Part shown: one piece after another, positions 26,573-35,102 of the stretch
Numbering within the stretch: position 1 is the stretch's first letter
How the letters are laid out: every line of letters starts with the position of its first letter
Assembly (NCBI RefSeq): GCF_040276065.1
Contig: NZ_JBELOI010000001.1
Location: 496,001-560,000 of the forward strand
Reading direction: 5' to 3'
DNA length: 64,000 nt
Source of the DNA: Castellaniella sp040276065
Lineage (GTDB): Bacteria > Pseudomonadota > Gammaproteobacteria > Burkholderiales > Burkholderiaceae_B
Notes under the pieces: model-generated
The model's database searches: none
What the model saw: the letters and a program-made list of their open reading frames with translations, nothing else
What the model was told of the DNA's origin: nothing
Translations under genes and position numbers: made by a program

Positions 26573-27922
26573 TGTGTTCCCGGGGGCGGCGGCCGCCAGG
26601 GGCAGCGCGGCCATGGCGCGCAGGGTGCGGCGGTAGGTCCATAGGGCGCAGCCCATGTTCAGGGCCAGCCAGGCCGCCGAGACGGCAAGCAGGCCGCCGG
26701 CCGCCCAGGCGCAGCCAGGCAGGCCCAGGCCCGCGCCGAGCCAGGCGGCGACCGCCAGCGTATGCACGACGAACTGGCCCAGCGCGCGGCTCTCGGGGAT
26801 ATAGGCGGTCATCTTGGGCATCACGAGCAGGTAGGCGCGGACCTGTGCGGGGTCGTGATCCGGGATCACCATGTGGTCCTGCGCGTGCTTCCACAGCAGA
26901 AAGGGCATGATCTTGTAGAGCATGCCGTTGACCGCCGACCACAGCGCGCCCACGATGATGCAGATGCCCAGGGTCAGCGGCGCGCGCGCGCCGGCATCGC
27001 CGGTGAGCCAGATCCACAACGGGGCGCAGGCAATGAGGCACAGCATGGCGAGGTGCCAGAACCAGGTGGTGGGCTCGGCGCGCGGTCGCTTGCGGTGCTG
27101 GAGCAGGTGCCAGGTGGTGAGGGCGTAGACCACGTAGGCGGCCAGCAGCAGGAGCTCGGCCGTTTCTCTCATCAGCGGCGGCAGGCCATCGGTGGCGTCC
27201 AGCGCCGTCCAGGCCAGCAGCAGCCCTGGGATGACGAAGGGTAGCCAGCGGGTCAGGGGCTTGGGGTAGATCTCGGTCACTTGAAAGATCGGGATCAGTT
27301 GGAAGGACATGCTGATCAGCAGGAGGCCGGCCCAACCGGCCAGGCCCCAGAGCGCGTGCCAGTCGATCAGCCCCGGCAGACCGCGCCCGTGGCCCAGGGC
27401 GCCGGCCAGCGCCACGCCCAGGACGGCCGTCAGGGCCAGGCCGGCGAGGGCCGCGCGCACGGGCACCAGGATTTCCCGCGCGCCCTTGTAGACCTGGTGC
27501 CGATGGCGCCAGAGGGCGAGGCCGGCACCGCCGATGAAGACGGCGAAAGCCGTTCCCAGCAGGCCCGCAGATGCCTGGAACGCCCAGGCGCGCATCGACA
27601 GAAAGGCCCAGGCGAGGCTGAGGGTGCCCGTGGTCAGCAAGCCATGGACCCAGGCCGAGACGCGCGTGGCCCGGGGAAAGGGCACGTTGCAGGCCACGGG
27701 CAGGATCTGCATCATGGCGCCCAGCATGGCGCTGCCCAGCACGCCCAGGGTAAACAGGTGGGTCAGGGCGAGCGTGGTCGGCGCCCAGCGCGAGTCGAAG
27801 GCCTGGGGGCCGGCCCAGAGCGCCAGCAGGCCAGCCAGCAGGGCGAACGCCGGGACGTTGAGGAAAAAGGGCAGCGGCACCCGCAGGGCGGGTGTGTTGT
27901 CAAAGGCCAGTGCGCGCTGCAT
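26555..27922 (-). CDS. NnrS-like polytopic membrane protein
   Basis: 455 residues with about twelve hydrophobic helices. Histidines lie in helices resembling haem-copper oxidase subunit I (LTHLFTLGVLGSAMLGAMMQ and DWHALWGLAGWAGLLLISMS), as in NnrS-type proteins linked to nitric-oxide tolerance and denitrification. The NnrS assignment rests on this pattern and the context (Dnr-type regulator, DUF2249 gene) and is not certain. The start lies three bases past the stop of the DUF2249 gene, so the two form an operon. A haem- or copper-binding membrane protein outside NnrS proper is the main alternative. Confidence 0.65.
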   Translation of the reverse strand: MQRALAFDNTPALRVPLPFFLNVPAFALLAGLLALWAGPQAFDSRWAPTTLALTHLFTLGVLGSAMLGAMMQILPVACNVPFPRATRVSAWVHGLLTTGTLSLAWAFLSMRAWAFQASAGLLGTAFAVFIGGAGLALWRHRHQVYKGAREILVPVRAALAGLALTAVLGVALAGALGHGRGLPGLIDWHALWGLAGWAGLLLISMSFQLIPIFQVTEIYPKPLTRWLPFVIPGLLLAWTALDATDGLPPLMRETAELLLLAAYVVYALTTWHLLQHRKRPRAEPTTWFWHLAMLCLIACAPLWIWLTGDAGARAPLTLGICIIVGALWSAVNGMLYKIMPFLLWKHAQDHMVIPDHDPAQVRAYLLVMPKMTAYIPESRALGQFVVHTLAVAAWLGAGLGLPGCAWAAGGLLAVSAAWLALNMGCALWTYRRTLRAMAALPLAAAAPGNTSRPAA

Positions 27923-27925
27923 GGA

Positions 27926-28171
27926 TCAGCGCCCGTCCGGGCCGCCCGAGGCCGCGTGCCAGATCGTCACGACGTAGTGGGTGCCCTCGAAGACCGTATC
28001 GTGAGCGTAGCCGCTTCGCGCGAGGATCTGGTAGAGCGGGATGGGATCGCGGTCGATGCTCATGCGTAGCCGCTGGCCGGCCGTCAGGCTGGACAGCGCC
28101 TCGAGGCAATGCTCCATTGGCTCGGGCGGGGCCATGCCGCGCACGTCCAGTGCAATGTCGGGATCGTTCAT
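27926..28171 (-). CDS. DUF2249 protein (TusA-like fold)
   Basis: 81 residues with the DUF2249 pattern: ALDVRGMAPPEPMEHCLEALSSL at the N-terminus, then GQRLRMSIDRDPIPLYQILARSGY and a C-terminal beta strand (HYVVTIWHA). The fold is related to TusA/SirA; molecular function is unknown, but these genes often accompany denitrification and NO-handling genes. The ATG at 28171 is preferred over one at 28201 because the conserved sequence begins there. It leads the operon with the NnrS-like gene and is divergent from ubiU; the FNR/Dnr-like box at 28277 lies between them. Confidence 0.82.
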   Translation of the reverse strand: MNDPDIALDVRGMAPPEPMEHCLEALSSLTAGQRLRMSIDRDPIPLYQILARSGYAHDTVFEGTHYVVTIWHAASGGPDGR

Positions 28172-28276
28172 GTCGAGTGTCCTGTGACAGGGGTCGCGCA
28201 TACCTTACACGATTGCGCAGGCGCGGGCACTCAAGACCCTGCGCGCTGCAGCGCCGACCGGCAGGTGTCATGTCTC

Positions 28277-28290
28277 TTGATCGGGATTAA
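28277..28290 (+). promoter_or_regulatory. FNR/Dnr-like box between the DUF2249-NnrS-like operon and ubiUVT
   Basis: TTGATCGGGATTAA matches TTGAT-N4-ATCAA at nine of ten positions. It lies 111 bases before the ubiU start and 106 bases from the divergent DUF2249 start, so it could control either or both. Oxygen- or NO-responsive control would fit the anaerobic role of both operons. Confidence 0.62.
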
Positions 28291-28400
28291 GGATGCCAGC
28301 TCCGAATCAGCGCATAGTGCTGTTGTTGTCAATGCCGAGGCCCGCGACCGTCCCGTACGGTATCCAGCGCTGGCGGCCTCATGTTTCCGATGGTTCCGCC

Positions 28401-29456
28401 ATGCCCCCACCGTTTTCCCAAGCCCGACCGGGCGTCGTCCACCACCGCGACGTTTCCGGCTTCGAACTCGTCTGTCCCGCCGGCAGCCTGCCCGCTCTCA
28501 AGGCCGCCGTTGATCACGGCGCCGATTGCGTCTATCTAGGTTTTCGCGACGCGACCAACGCCCGCAATTTCGCGGGCCTGAACTTCGACGCGGCGGCCAT
28601 TGCCGAGGGCATGCGCTATGCCCATGACCGTGGCCGCAAGGTCTTCCTCGCCCTGAACACCTATCCACAGCCGGACGCCTGGGCCTTGTGGCGCGCCGCC
28701 GTCGATCGCGCCGCCGATGCCGGCGTCGACGCGGTCATCGTGGCTGATCCGGGCCTCATGGCCTACGCCAGCGGGCGCTATCCCGACTTGCGCCTGCACT
28801 TGTCGGTCCAGGGGTCGGCCACCAACTACGAGGCGATCAATTGGTATCACCGGCACTTCGGTGTGGCGCGCGCGGTATTGCCGCGCGTGCTGTCCGTGGC
28901 CCAGGTCGAGCAGGTGGCCGAGAACACGCCGGTCGAGATCGAGGTGTTCGGCTTCGGCAGCCTGTGCGTCATGGTCGAGGGGCGCTGCGCGCTGTCATCC
29001 TATGCAACGGGCGAATCGCCCAATACACACGGCGTATGCTCGCCGGCGCGCCACGTGCGCTGGCAGCAAACCGGCAAGGGCCTGGAATCGCGACTGAACG
29101 GCGTGCTGATCGACCGTTACACAGAGGGCGAGAACGCGGGCTATCCGACCTTGTGCAAGGGCCGCTTCGATGTGGCGGGCGAGAACTACTACGCCCTCGA
29201 GGAGCCCACCAGCCTGAACACGCTCGAGCTGCTGCCCAGGCTCATGGCCATGGGGGTGCGGGCGATCAAGATCGAGGGCCGCCAGCGCAGCCCCGCCTAC
29301 GTCGCGCAGGTCACGCGGGTCTGGCGCGAGGCCATCGATCTGGCGTGCGTCAGCGCGGCGCGCTACTCGGTCAAACCCGCGTGGATGACCGAACTGAACA
29401 AGGTGGCCGAGGGCCAGCAGCATACGCTGGGCGCCTATCATCGGCCCTGGAAATGA
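28401..29456 (+). CDS. ubiU: UbiU, oxygen-independent ubiquinone hydroxylase subunit (U32 peptidase family)
   Basis: 351 residues, U32 family. The N-terminal block FELVCPAGSLPALKAAVDHGAD and the DATNARNFAGLNF segment match E. coli UbiU (YhbU) closely. Cysteines that could bind the 4Fe-4S cluster are visible in GSLCVMVEGRCALSSY, in GVCSPARHVRW and in PTLCKGRFD. With UbiV it hydroxylates the ubiquinone ring without oxygen, using prephenate as oxygen source (family knowledge). The ATG at 28401 is used; it adds about 18 residues before the conserved start, and an in-frame start at 28293 is longer still. ubiV follows at 17 bp. Confidence 0.93.
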   Translation: MPPPFSQARPGVVHHRDVSGFELVCPAGSLPALKAAVDHGADCVYLGFRDATNARNFAGLNFDAAAIAEGMRYAHDRGRKVFLALNTYPQPDAWALWRAAVDRAADAGVDAVIVADPGLMAYASGRYPDLRLHLSVQGSATNYEAINWYHRHFGVARAVLPRVLSVAQVEQVAENTPVEIEVFGFGSLCVMVEGRCALSSYATGESPNTHGVCSPARHVRWQQTGKGLESRLNGVLIDRYTEGENAGYPTLCKGRFDVAGENYYALEEPTSLNTLELLPRLMAMGVRAIKIEGRQRSPAYVAQVTRVWREAIDLACVSAARYSVKPAWMTELNKVAEGQQHTLGAYHRPWK

Positions 29457-29473
29457 CGCGGAGGCCGGCAAAC

Positions 29474-30376
29474 ATGAAACTCGCCTTGGGACCCTTGCAA
29501 TACTATTGGCCGCGCGTCGCGACCCTCCAGTTCTACGAGTCCGTGCGCGAATGGCCCGTCGATATCGTCTACCTGGGGGAAACCGTCTGTTCGCGGCGCC
29601 ATGAACTGCGCCTGCCCGACTGGATCGAGGTCGCCGACATGCTGGCCGAGGCCGGCAAGGCCGTGGTGCTGTCCACCCAGGTCCTGCTGGAATCCGGCGC
29701 CGACCTCAACACCTTGCGCAAGATCGCCGGCAACGACCGCTACGCCGTCGAGGCCAACGACATGGGCGCGGTGCATCTCATGCAGGGCCAGCCCTTTGTC
29801 GCCGGCCCGTTCCTGAACATCTACAACACGCCCACGCTCGAGGTGATCGCGGGCCTGGGCGCGACGCGCTGGACCATGCCCCTGGAAATGGGACGCGAGG
29901 GTCTGGCGCAGTTGCAGCAGGGCCGCCCCGCCGGCCTGCAGACCGAGGTGTTCGCCTACGGCCGGATGCCGTTGGCGTTCTCGGCACGCTGCTTTACCGC
30001 GCGCAATCGCAACTTTCCCAAGGACAACTGCCAGTACGTCTGCATGGACCATCCCGACGGCCTGCTGCTGGAAACCAAGGAATCCCAGCCGTTCCTGACC
30101 ATCAACGGCATCCAGACCCAGTCGGCGCTGGTCTACACCCTGATCCACGAGCTCGCAGCCTTGCGGACACTGGGGGTGGACGTGTTGCGCCTCAGCCCTC
30201 AGTCGCGGGACATGGACCAGGTGGTCGCGGCGTTTCGCGACGTGCTCGAGGCCCGCGCGGACGCGGGCGAGGCGCATGCGCGCCTGGTCCCGCTGATGCC
30301 GGCCGGGCCGTGCAATGGTTACTGGCACGGGCGCGCCGGGCTGGACATGGTGCCGCCGCAGGCGACCATGGCCTGA
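29474..30376 (+). CDS. ubiV: UbiV, oxygen-independent ubiquinone hydroxylase subunit (U32 peptidase family)
   Basis: 300 residues, matching UbiV (YhbV): KLALGPLQYYWPRVATLQFY at the N-terminus and VYLGETVCSRRHELR. Cysteines for the 4Fe-4S cluster lie in VCSRRH, SARCFTARNRNFPKDNCQYVCMDH. It is the obligate partner of UbiU. The ATG at 29474 has a GGAGG site nine bases upstream; an ATG at 29453 that overlaps the ubiU stop would add seven residues. It is followed by ubiT at 26 bp. Confidence 0.94.
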   Translation: MKLALGPLQYYWPRVATLQFYESVREWPVDIVYLGETVCSRRHELRLPDWIEVADMLAEAGKAVVLSTQVLLESGADLNTLRKIAGNDRYAVEANDMGAVHLMQGQPFVAGPFLNIYNTPTLEVIAGLGATRWTMPLEMGREGLAQLQQGRPAGLQTEVFAYGRMPLAFSARCFTARNRNFPKDNCQYVCMDHPDGLLLETKESQPFLTINGIQTQSALVYTLIHELAALRTLGVDVLRLSPQSRDMDQVVAAFRDVLEARADAGEAHARLVPLMPAGPCNGYWHGRAGLDMVPPQATMA

Positions 30377-30402
30377 TTTCATTTATTTGCTGGAGCCCCA
30401 AC

Positions 30403-30903
30403 GTGCAAGCCCCCTCGACCCCTGCCTATCGTATTCCCGAGCCTTTTGCCCGGGTGTTCGGTCATCTGCCCCGCTATCCGGGCTCGGTGCTCTTCGTCAC
30501 CGGGCTGAATCTGTTGCTCGCCCGCCACCTGCATCCCGACACCCTGCAGCGGCTCGAGGGTCGCTCGCTGCGCATCCACGTGGCGGATGCGGGACTGCGT
30601 TTCGACTACACCTGGCGCGACGGCGCTTTCCGGGCCGCCCGGCATGATGGGGCCGGGCCCGATTTGACCTTTCGCGCCGATGCCTGGGACTTCCACCGTC
30701 TGCTGCAACGTCGCGAGGATCCGGACACCTTGTTCTTCAGCCGCCGCCTGGTGATCGAGGGCGACACGGAACTGGGTCTGATGGTCAAGAACACGCTGGA
30801 CTCCATCGACATGGCGGTGTTCCAGCCGCGCGCCGTGCTGCGTGGCCTGGCGCAGGCCCTGCAGCAGCGGCTGGCGCCCCGTGGCGCACGGGTCATATCG
30901 TGA
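30403..30903 (+). CDS. ubiT: UbiT, SCP2-domain ubiquinone accessory factor
   Basis: 166 residues starting at GTG 30403 behind a TGGAG site. It contains an SCP2 lipid-binding domain (LEGRSLRIHVADAGLRFDY, then the FRADAWDFHRLLQRREDPDTLFF block and RRLVIEGDTELGLMVKN). UbiT is the anaerobic counterpart of UbiJ, binding quinone intermediates, and completes ubiUVT. Its last 11 bases overlap the end of the convergent glyA gene, leaving no room for a terminator. Confidence 0.92.
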   Translation: MQAPSTPAYRIPEPFARVFGHLPRYPGSVLFVTGLNLLLARHLHPDTLQRLEGRSLRIHVADAGLRFDYTWRDGAFRAARHDGAGPDLTFRADAWDFHRLLQRREDPDTLFFSRRLVIEGDTELGLMVKNTLDSIDMAVFQPRAVLRGLAQALQQRLAPRGARVIS

Positions 30904-32167
30904 CCGGCTCCGTCCGTTCGCGGTAGACCGGAAAGCGGCGGCAGAGCTCGATCACCTGTCCCCGGATGCGGTCTATGGTTGCGCGGTTGTCCGGATCGTC
31001 CAGGATTTCGCACATCCAGCCCGCCAACTGGCGGGCCTGCTCGACCTGGAAACCCCGGGTCGTGATGGCTGGGGATCCGATCCGGATGCCGCTGGTGACG
31101 AAGGGGGGCTGAGGGTCGTTCGGAACCGCGTTTTTGTTGACGGTGATATGGGCGGCCCCCAGGGCCGCGTCGGCGGCCTTTCCGGTAATCCCTTTGGCCG
31201 ACAGATCCACCAGAAACAAGTGATCGTAGGTGCCGCCCGAGACGATGCGCAGGCCGTGTTCGACGAAGACCTCGGCCATCGCCTTGGCGTTGTCCAGCAC
31301 GCGCTGCTGGTAGTCGCGGAATTCAGGTTGCATGGCTTCCTTGAGCGCCACGGCCTTGGCAGCGATGACGTGCATCAGCGGGCCGCCCTGGGCGCCGGGA
31401 AACACGGCGGACTGGATTTTCTTCTGGATGTCCGGATTGGCCCGGCCCATGATCAATCCACCGCGTGGGCCGCGCAAGGTCTTGTGCGTGGTGGTCGTGA
31501 CGATATCGGCATGGGGGACGGGGTTGGGATACAGGCCCGCAGCCACCAAGCCGGCGAAATGGGCCATGTCCACCATGAACAGGGCATCGACCTGATCGGC
31601 GATCTGGCGGAACCGGGGAAAGTCCAGAATCTGGGAATAGGCCGAAAAGCCGGCCACGATCATTTTGGGGCGGTGTTCCAGCGCCAGCCGCTCGACCTCG
31701 TCATAGTCGATCAGGTCGTGTTGGTCCAGGCCGTACTGGACGGCGTGGTACAGGCGGCCCGAGGAGCTGACCTTGGCCCCGTGGGTCAGGTGCCCGCCGT
31801 GGGCCAGGCTCATGCCCATCAGCGTATCGCCCGGTTGCAGCAGGGCCAGATAGACCGCCGCGTTGGCCTGCGAGCCGGAATGCGGCTGCACATTGGCCCA
31901 GTCGGCGCCAAAGAGCTCGCACGTGCGATCGATGGCCAGTTGCTCCACCACGTCCACGTGTTCGCAGCCGCCGTAATAGCGCTTGCCGGGATAGCCTTCG
32001 GCGTATTTGTTGGTGAGCTTGGTGCCCTGGGCCTGCATGACGCGTGGGCTGGCGTAGTTTTCCGAGGCGATCAACTCGATGTGTTCCTCCTGGCGCTGGC
32101 TTTCGGCCTGCATGGCCGCCCATAGCGCGTCGTCGAAGCCCTGGATCTGTTCCTTTCCTGAAAACAT
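30893..32167 (-). CDS. glyA: Serine hydroxymethyltransferase
   Basis: 424-residue PLP enzyme interconverting glycine plus 5,10-methylene-THF and L-serine plus THF. It shows IELIASENYAS, the GSQANAAVY block, the PLP lysine in TTTTHKTLRGPRGG (about residue 230) and the C-terminal TSGIRIGSPAITTRG. It is the ordinary GlyA length. It is divergent from dsdA and heads the sarcosine-degradation neighbourhood, where it can combine glycine and the one-carbon unit released by sarcosine oxidase into serine. Genomes with sox clusters commonly have a dedicated glyA copy; whether another exists elsewhere cannot be seen. Confidence 0.97.
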   Translation of the reverse strand: MFSGKEQIQGFDDALWAAMQAESQRQEEHIELIASENYASPRVMQAQGTKLTNKYAEGYPGKRYYGGCEHVDVVEQLAIDRTCELFGADWANVQPHSGSQANAAVYLALLQPGDTLMGMSLAHGGHLTHGAKVSSSGRLYHAVQYGLDQHDLIDYDEVERLALEHRPKMIVAGFSAYSQILDFPRFRQIADQVDALFMVDMAHFAGLVAAGLYPNPVPHADIVTTTTHKTLRGPRGGLIMGRANPDIQKKIQSAVFPGAQGGPLMHVIAAKAVALKEAMQPEFRDYQQRVLDNAKAMAEVFVEHGLRIVSGGTYDHLFLVDLSAKGITGKAADAALGAAHITVNKNAVPNDPQPPFVTSGIRIGSPAITTRGFQVEQARQLAGWMCEILDDPDNRATIDRIRGQVIELCRRFPVYRERTEPVTI

Positions 32168-32498
32168 GGTGTCTCCCGTAGTGAATGAGTTTGCCGCCAG
32201 GCGGTTCCGAGGAGGGTCGGAGGCGGCTCATGACCCATTCTAGGGAAGCCAGGCTTTCCCGCTTGTACGTTCGCGCCAAAGTGCAGGCATGCGAATGACA
32301 TGCCGGCCGCCGCCGGCCGTGTGCAGAAGCGCGGTGTGCAAGGCGGACCGTCCGCCAGCGGCGCGGCGAAGCCCCCGTTCGCGATGTGGCCGTCATGTTG
32401 CAATACTCGTCCAGCGTGGCATCCTATAGGGCAAAGGCGGGGGTCGCGACTCGATGAATGAACGTTTTGCCCCCGGCCGTGGCACACAGGAGTGGCAC
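32168..32498. other. Divergent intergenic region between glyA and dsdA
   Basis: About 330 bases carrying the opposing promoters of glyA and the dsdA-alr genes. I looked for a glycine riboswitch before glyA and saw none. The only visible structures are GC-rich inverted repeats such as GGCCGCCGCCGGCC near 32306. No coding frame is supported. Confidence 0.5.
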
Positions 32499-33821
32499 AT
32501 GAATACCGACGTTGCGGCATTGCGCAGTCGCTTGCCCGAGGGTCTGATCGAGCGGCAGCCCTTGTTGTGGTTGAATCCGGGTTATGACCCGCAGGCCGAT
32601 GGTGGGACGTCGCACCTGGATCCGGCATTGGCCGAGGTCCGGTTCGCCCGTTGCGCCGGCCTGTTGCGGCAGGTGTTTCCCGAATTGCAGGCCAGCGCCG
32701 GGCGGCTGATCTCGCCCCTGGTGCCGATCCCTCGTTTCCGGGATGGCATGGCGCCATCCGGGCCGGCCGGCGTCTGGTTGCTGAAGCGCGACGATGCGTT
32801 GCCGGTGGCGGGCTCGGTCAAGGCGCGCGGCGGCTTTCACGAGGTCTTGTCGCTGGCCGAGCGCATCGGCGCTGAGGCGGGTGTGTTGGGCGATGAGACC
32901 GATCGTCGCGTGTTGGCCGGGCCGCAGGCGCGGGCGGTGCTGGGGCGCCATACCCTGGCGGTCGGCAGCACCGGAAACCTGGGCCTGGGCATCGGCCTGA
33001 TCGGCGCCGGGCTGGGGCTGCGGGCCGTCGTGCACATGTCCGCGGACGCCAAGGAATGGAAGAAGCAGCGCCTGCGCGACCGTGGCATCGAGGTGGTCGA
33101 GCATCCGGGGGACTACGCCGCCGCCGTCGAGGCCGGGCGTGCCATTGCGCAGGCCGATCCGCTGATGCATTTCGTGGACGATGAGCGCTCCGAGGCCTTG
33201 TTTTTGGGGTATGCGGCGGCCGCACATGAGCTGCAAGAGCAGTTGCGGGCGGTCGGGCGTCCGGTCGATGCCGATCACCCGCTGTTCGTCTACCTGCCCT
33301 GCGGGGTCGGCGGGGCGCCGGGCGGCATTCTGTACGGCTTGAAGCGCCTGTTCGGCCGCCACGTGCACGGCTTCTTCGTCGAGCCGACCGCCTCGCCCTG
33401 CATGCTGGTGCAACTGGCCTGTGGGATCGAGCGGCCCGTATCGGTCTATGACGTCGGGCTGGACAACCGGACCGAGGCGGACGGCTTGGCGGTCGGCCTG
33501 GCCTCGCCCTTGGCCGCACCCTTGATGGCCAGCCTGTTGTCGGGCGTCTTTACCGTCGATGAGGCGATCTTCTATGCCGATGCCTGGCGCCTCGAGGAAC
33601 TGGAAGGCATTTATGTCGAGCCCTCGGCCGCCACCGGCCTGCGGGGGCCGCTCCAGGTGCTGGATACGCCGCAGGGACGCGCGTACTTGCAGCGCCAGCA
33701 CCTGGAGGCGCGCATGGACGGGGCGACGCACCTTGTCTGGAGCACGGGCGGCGCGCTGGTGCCAGAGGACATCCGCCAGAGCTTCCGCGAGCGAGGCAGG
33801 CGTCTGGCGGGCGCCGTCTGA
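32499..33821 (+). CDS. dsdA: D-serine dehydratase (D-serine ammonia-lyase)
   Basis: 440-residue fold-type II PLP enzyme converting D-serine to pyruvate and ammonia. The PLP lysine is in LPVAGSVKARGGFHE (about residue 111), the phosphate-binding loop is VGSTGNLGLGIG, and the DsdA-specific blocks HMSADAKEWKKQRLR and FVDDERSEALFLGY are present. The ATG at 32499 has AGGAG seven to eleven bases upstream; an in-frame ATG at 32454 is less likely. An alanine-racemase-family gene follows at 31 bp. There is no dsdC/dsdX-type regulator or permease beside it, which points to a role inside the sarcosine pathway. Confidence 0.93.
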   Translation: MNTDVAALRSRLPEGLIERQPLLWLNPGYDPQADGGTSHLDPALAEVRFARCAGLLRQVFPELQASAGRLISPLVPIPRFRDGMAPSGPAGVWLLKRDDALPVAGSVKARGGFHEVLSLAERIGAEAGVLGDETDRRVLAGPQARAVLGRHTLAVGSTGNLGLGIGLIGAGLGLRAVVHMSADAKEWKKQRLRDRGIEVVEHPGDYAAAVEAGRAIAQADPLMHFVDDERSEALFLGYAAAAHELQEQLRAVGRPVDADHPLFVYLPCGVGGAPGGILYGLKRLFGRHVHGFFVEPTASPCMLVQLACGIERPVSVYDVGLDNRTEADGLAVGLASPLAAPLMASLLSGVFTVDEAIFYADAWRLEELEGIYVEPSAATGLRGPLQVLDTPQGRAYLQRQHLEARMDGATHLVWSTGGALVPEDIRQSFRERGRRLAGAV

Positions 33822-33852
33822 AAGATCTCCCCATCGTTCCCGAGGAACCACC

Positions 33853-34983
33853 ATGTCGCGCCCGATCCTAGCCACCGTCGATCCGCAGGCTCTGCGGCAC
33901 AACCTGGGCCTGGTGGCTGGCCGCCTGTCAGCCGATACGGCGACCCCCGCCCGCATCTGGGCGGTCGTCAAAGCCAATGCCTATGGCCATGGGCTGGAGG
34001 CGGCCGTGCGCGGCTTTGCAACGGCCGATGGCCTTGCCTTGCTGGACATCCAGGAGGCGCTGCGCTGCCGCGAGCTGGGGTGGCGGCGGCCGATCCTGCT
34101 GCTCGAGGGTTTCTTCAGGCCGGCCGACCTGGGCGTCCTGGCCCGTCATCGGATCAGCACCGTAGTCCACAGTCATGCGCAATTGGACATGCTGGCCGCC
34201 GATTCCAGTGTGTCGGGCATCGAGGCGTACATCATGCTGAATTCCGGCATGCATCGGCTGGGGTTCCAGCCCGATGAGTATCGCGCCGTTTTCGGCCGGG
34301 CGCTGGCGCTGCAGGCGGCCGGCACCTTGGCGGCGGTGGGCAAGATGACCCATTTCGCCCGCGCGGATGACGACCTGGCCGTGACGCGGGCGCAATTGGA
34401 TTGCTTTCGACGTGTGGCGGCCGATTTGCCCGGCCCGGTCAGCGCATGCAATTCGGCGGCGGTTCTTTTCCCCGGGCTGGCGGCCGCCGTGCCGGGGGCT
34501 GACCAGTGGGTCCGCCCCGGAATCTGTCTGTACGGGGCCTCCCCCTACATCGGCCGCCACGCCGCCACCCTGGGGCTGCGGCCGGCCATGACGCTGAGTG
34601 CCGAGTTGATCAGCACGCATGTCCTGCCGGCGGGCGAGGCCATCGGCTACGGCCATGCGTTTCGCACGGATCACGACATGCGGATCGGCATCGTCGCTTG
34701 CGGCTATGCGGACGGCTATCCCCGTCATGCCATTACCGGGACCCCTGTGACGGTGGCGGGCGTCCGGACCCGGCTGGTGGGGCGGGTCTCGATGGACATG
34801 CTGTCCGTGGATCTGGATCCGGCGCCTCTGGCGCAGGTGGGCTCCCCCGTGGTGCTGTGGGGTGACGGCGGCCCCAGCGTCGATGAGGTCGCGTGGTCAT
34901 CCAGCACGATCGCCAACGACCTGCTGGCGGGCTTGACGCACCGGGTGCCCAGGCGCGTGGCGTGTCCGGCGGCTGCCGCGTAG
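33853..34983 (+). CDS. alr: Alanine-racemase-family amino-acid racemase
   Basis: 376-residue fold-type III PLP enzyme. The PLP lysine is in AVVKANAYGHG (about residue 38), LNSGMHRLGF and the IGYGHAFRT segment carry the catalytic tyrosine, and GRVSMDML and VVLWGD close the C-terminal domain. By family it interconverts L- and D-alanine. Position just after dsdA and before a GbdR-like regulator suggests L-serine racemisation instead, or a DadX-like catabolic role. The ATG at 33853 has GAGGA upstream. The motifs support racemase activity but not the substrate. Confidence 0.9.
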   Translation: MSRPILATVDPQALRHNLGLVAGRLSADTATPARIWAVVKANAYGHGLEAAVRGFATADGLALLDIQEALRCRELGWRRPILLLEGFFRPADLGVLARHRISTVVHSHAQLDMLAADSSVSGIEAYIMLNSGMHRLGFQPDEYRAVFGRALALQAAGTLAAVGKMTHFARADDDLAVTRAQLDCFRRVAADLPGPVSACNSAAVLFPGLAAAVPGADQWVRPGICLYGASPYIGRHAATLGLRPAMTLSAELISTHVLPAGEAIGYGHAFRTDHDMRIGIVACGYADGYPRHAITGTPVTVAGVRTRLVGRVSMDMLSVDLDPAPLAQVGSPVVLWGDGGPSVDEVAWSSSTIANDLLAGLTHRVPRRVACPAAAA

Positions 34984-35102
34984 CGCCCGGGATCAAAATC
35001 TCTGATACGCAGCGGGGCCGAAAACATTATATTGTCTCCTGCGAGGCGCGCTCTGCGCGCGACTTGCCTGGTTCATGGCATTGCGATGGGGGTACTTCAG
35101 TC

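Noticed and set aside
32168..32498. Possible glycine riboswitch before glyA
   Set aside because: I looked for the paired glycine-aptamer cores and saw none; only GC-rich inverted repeats are present.
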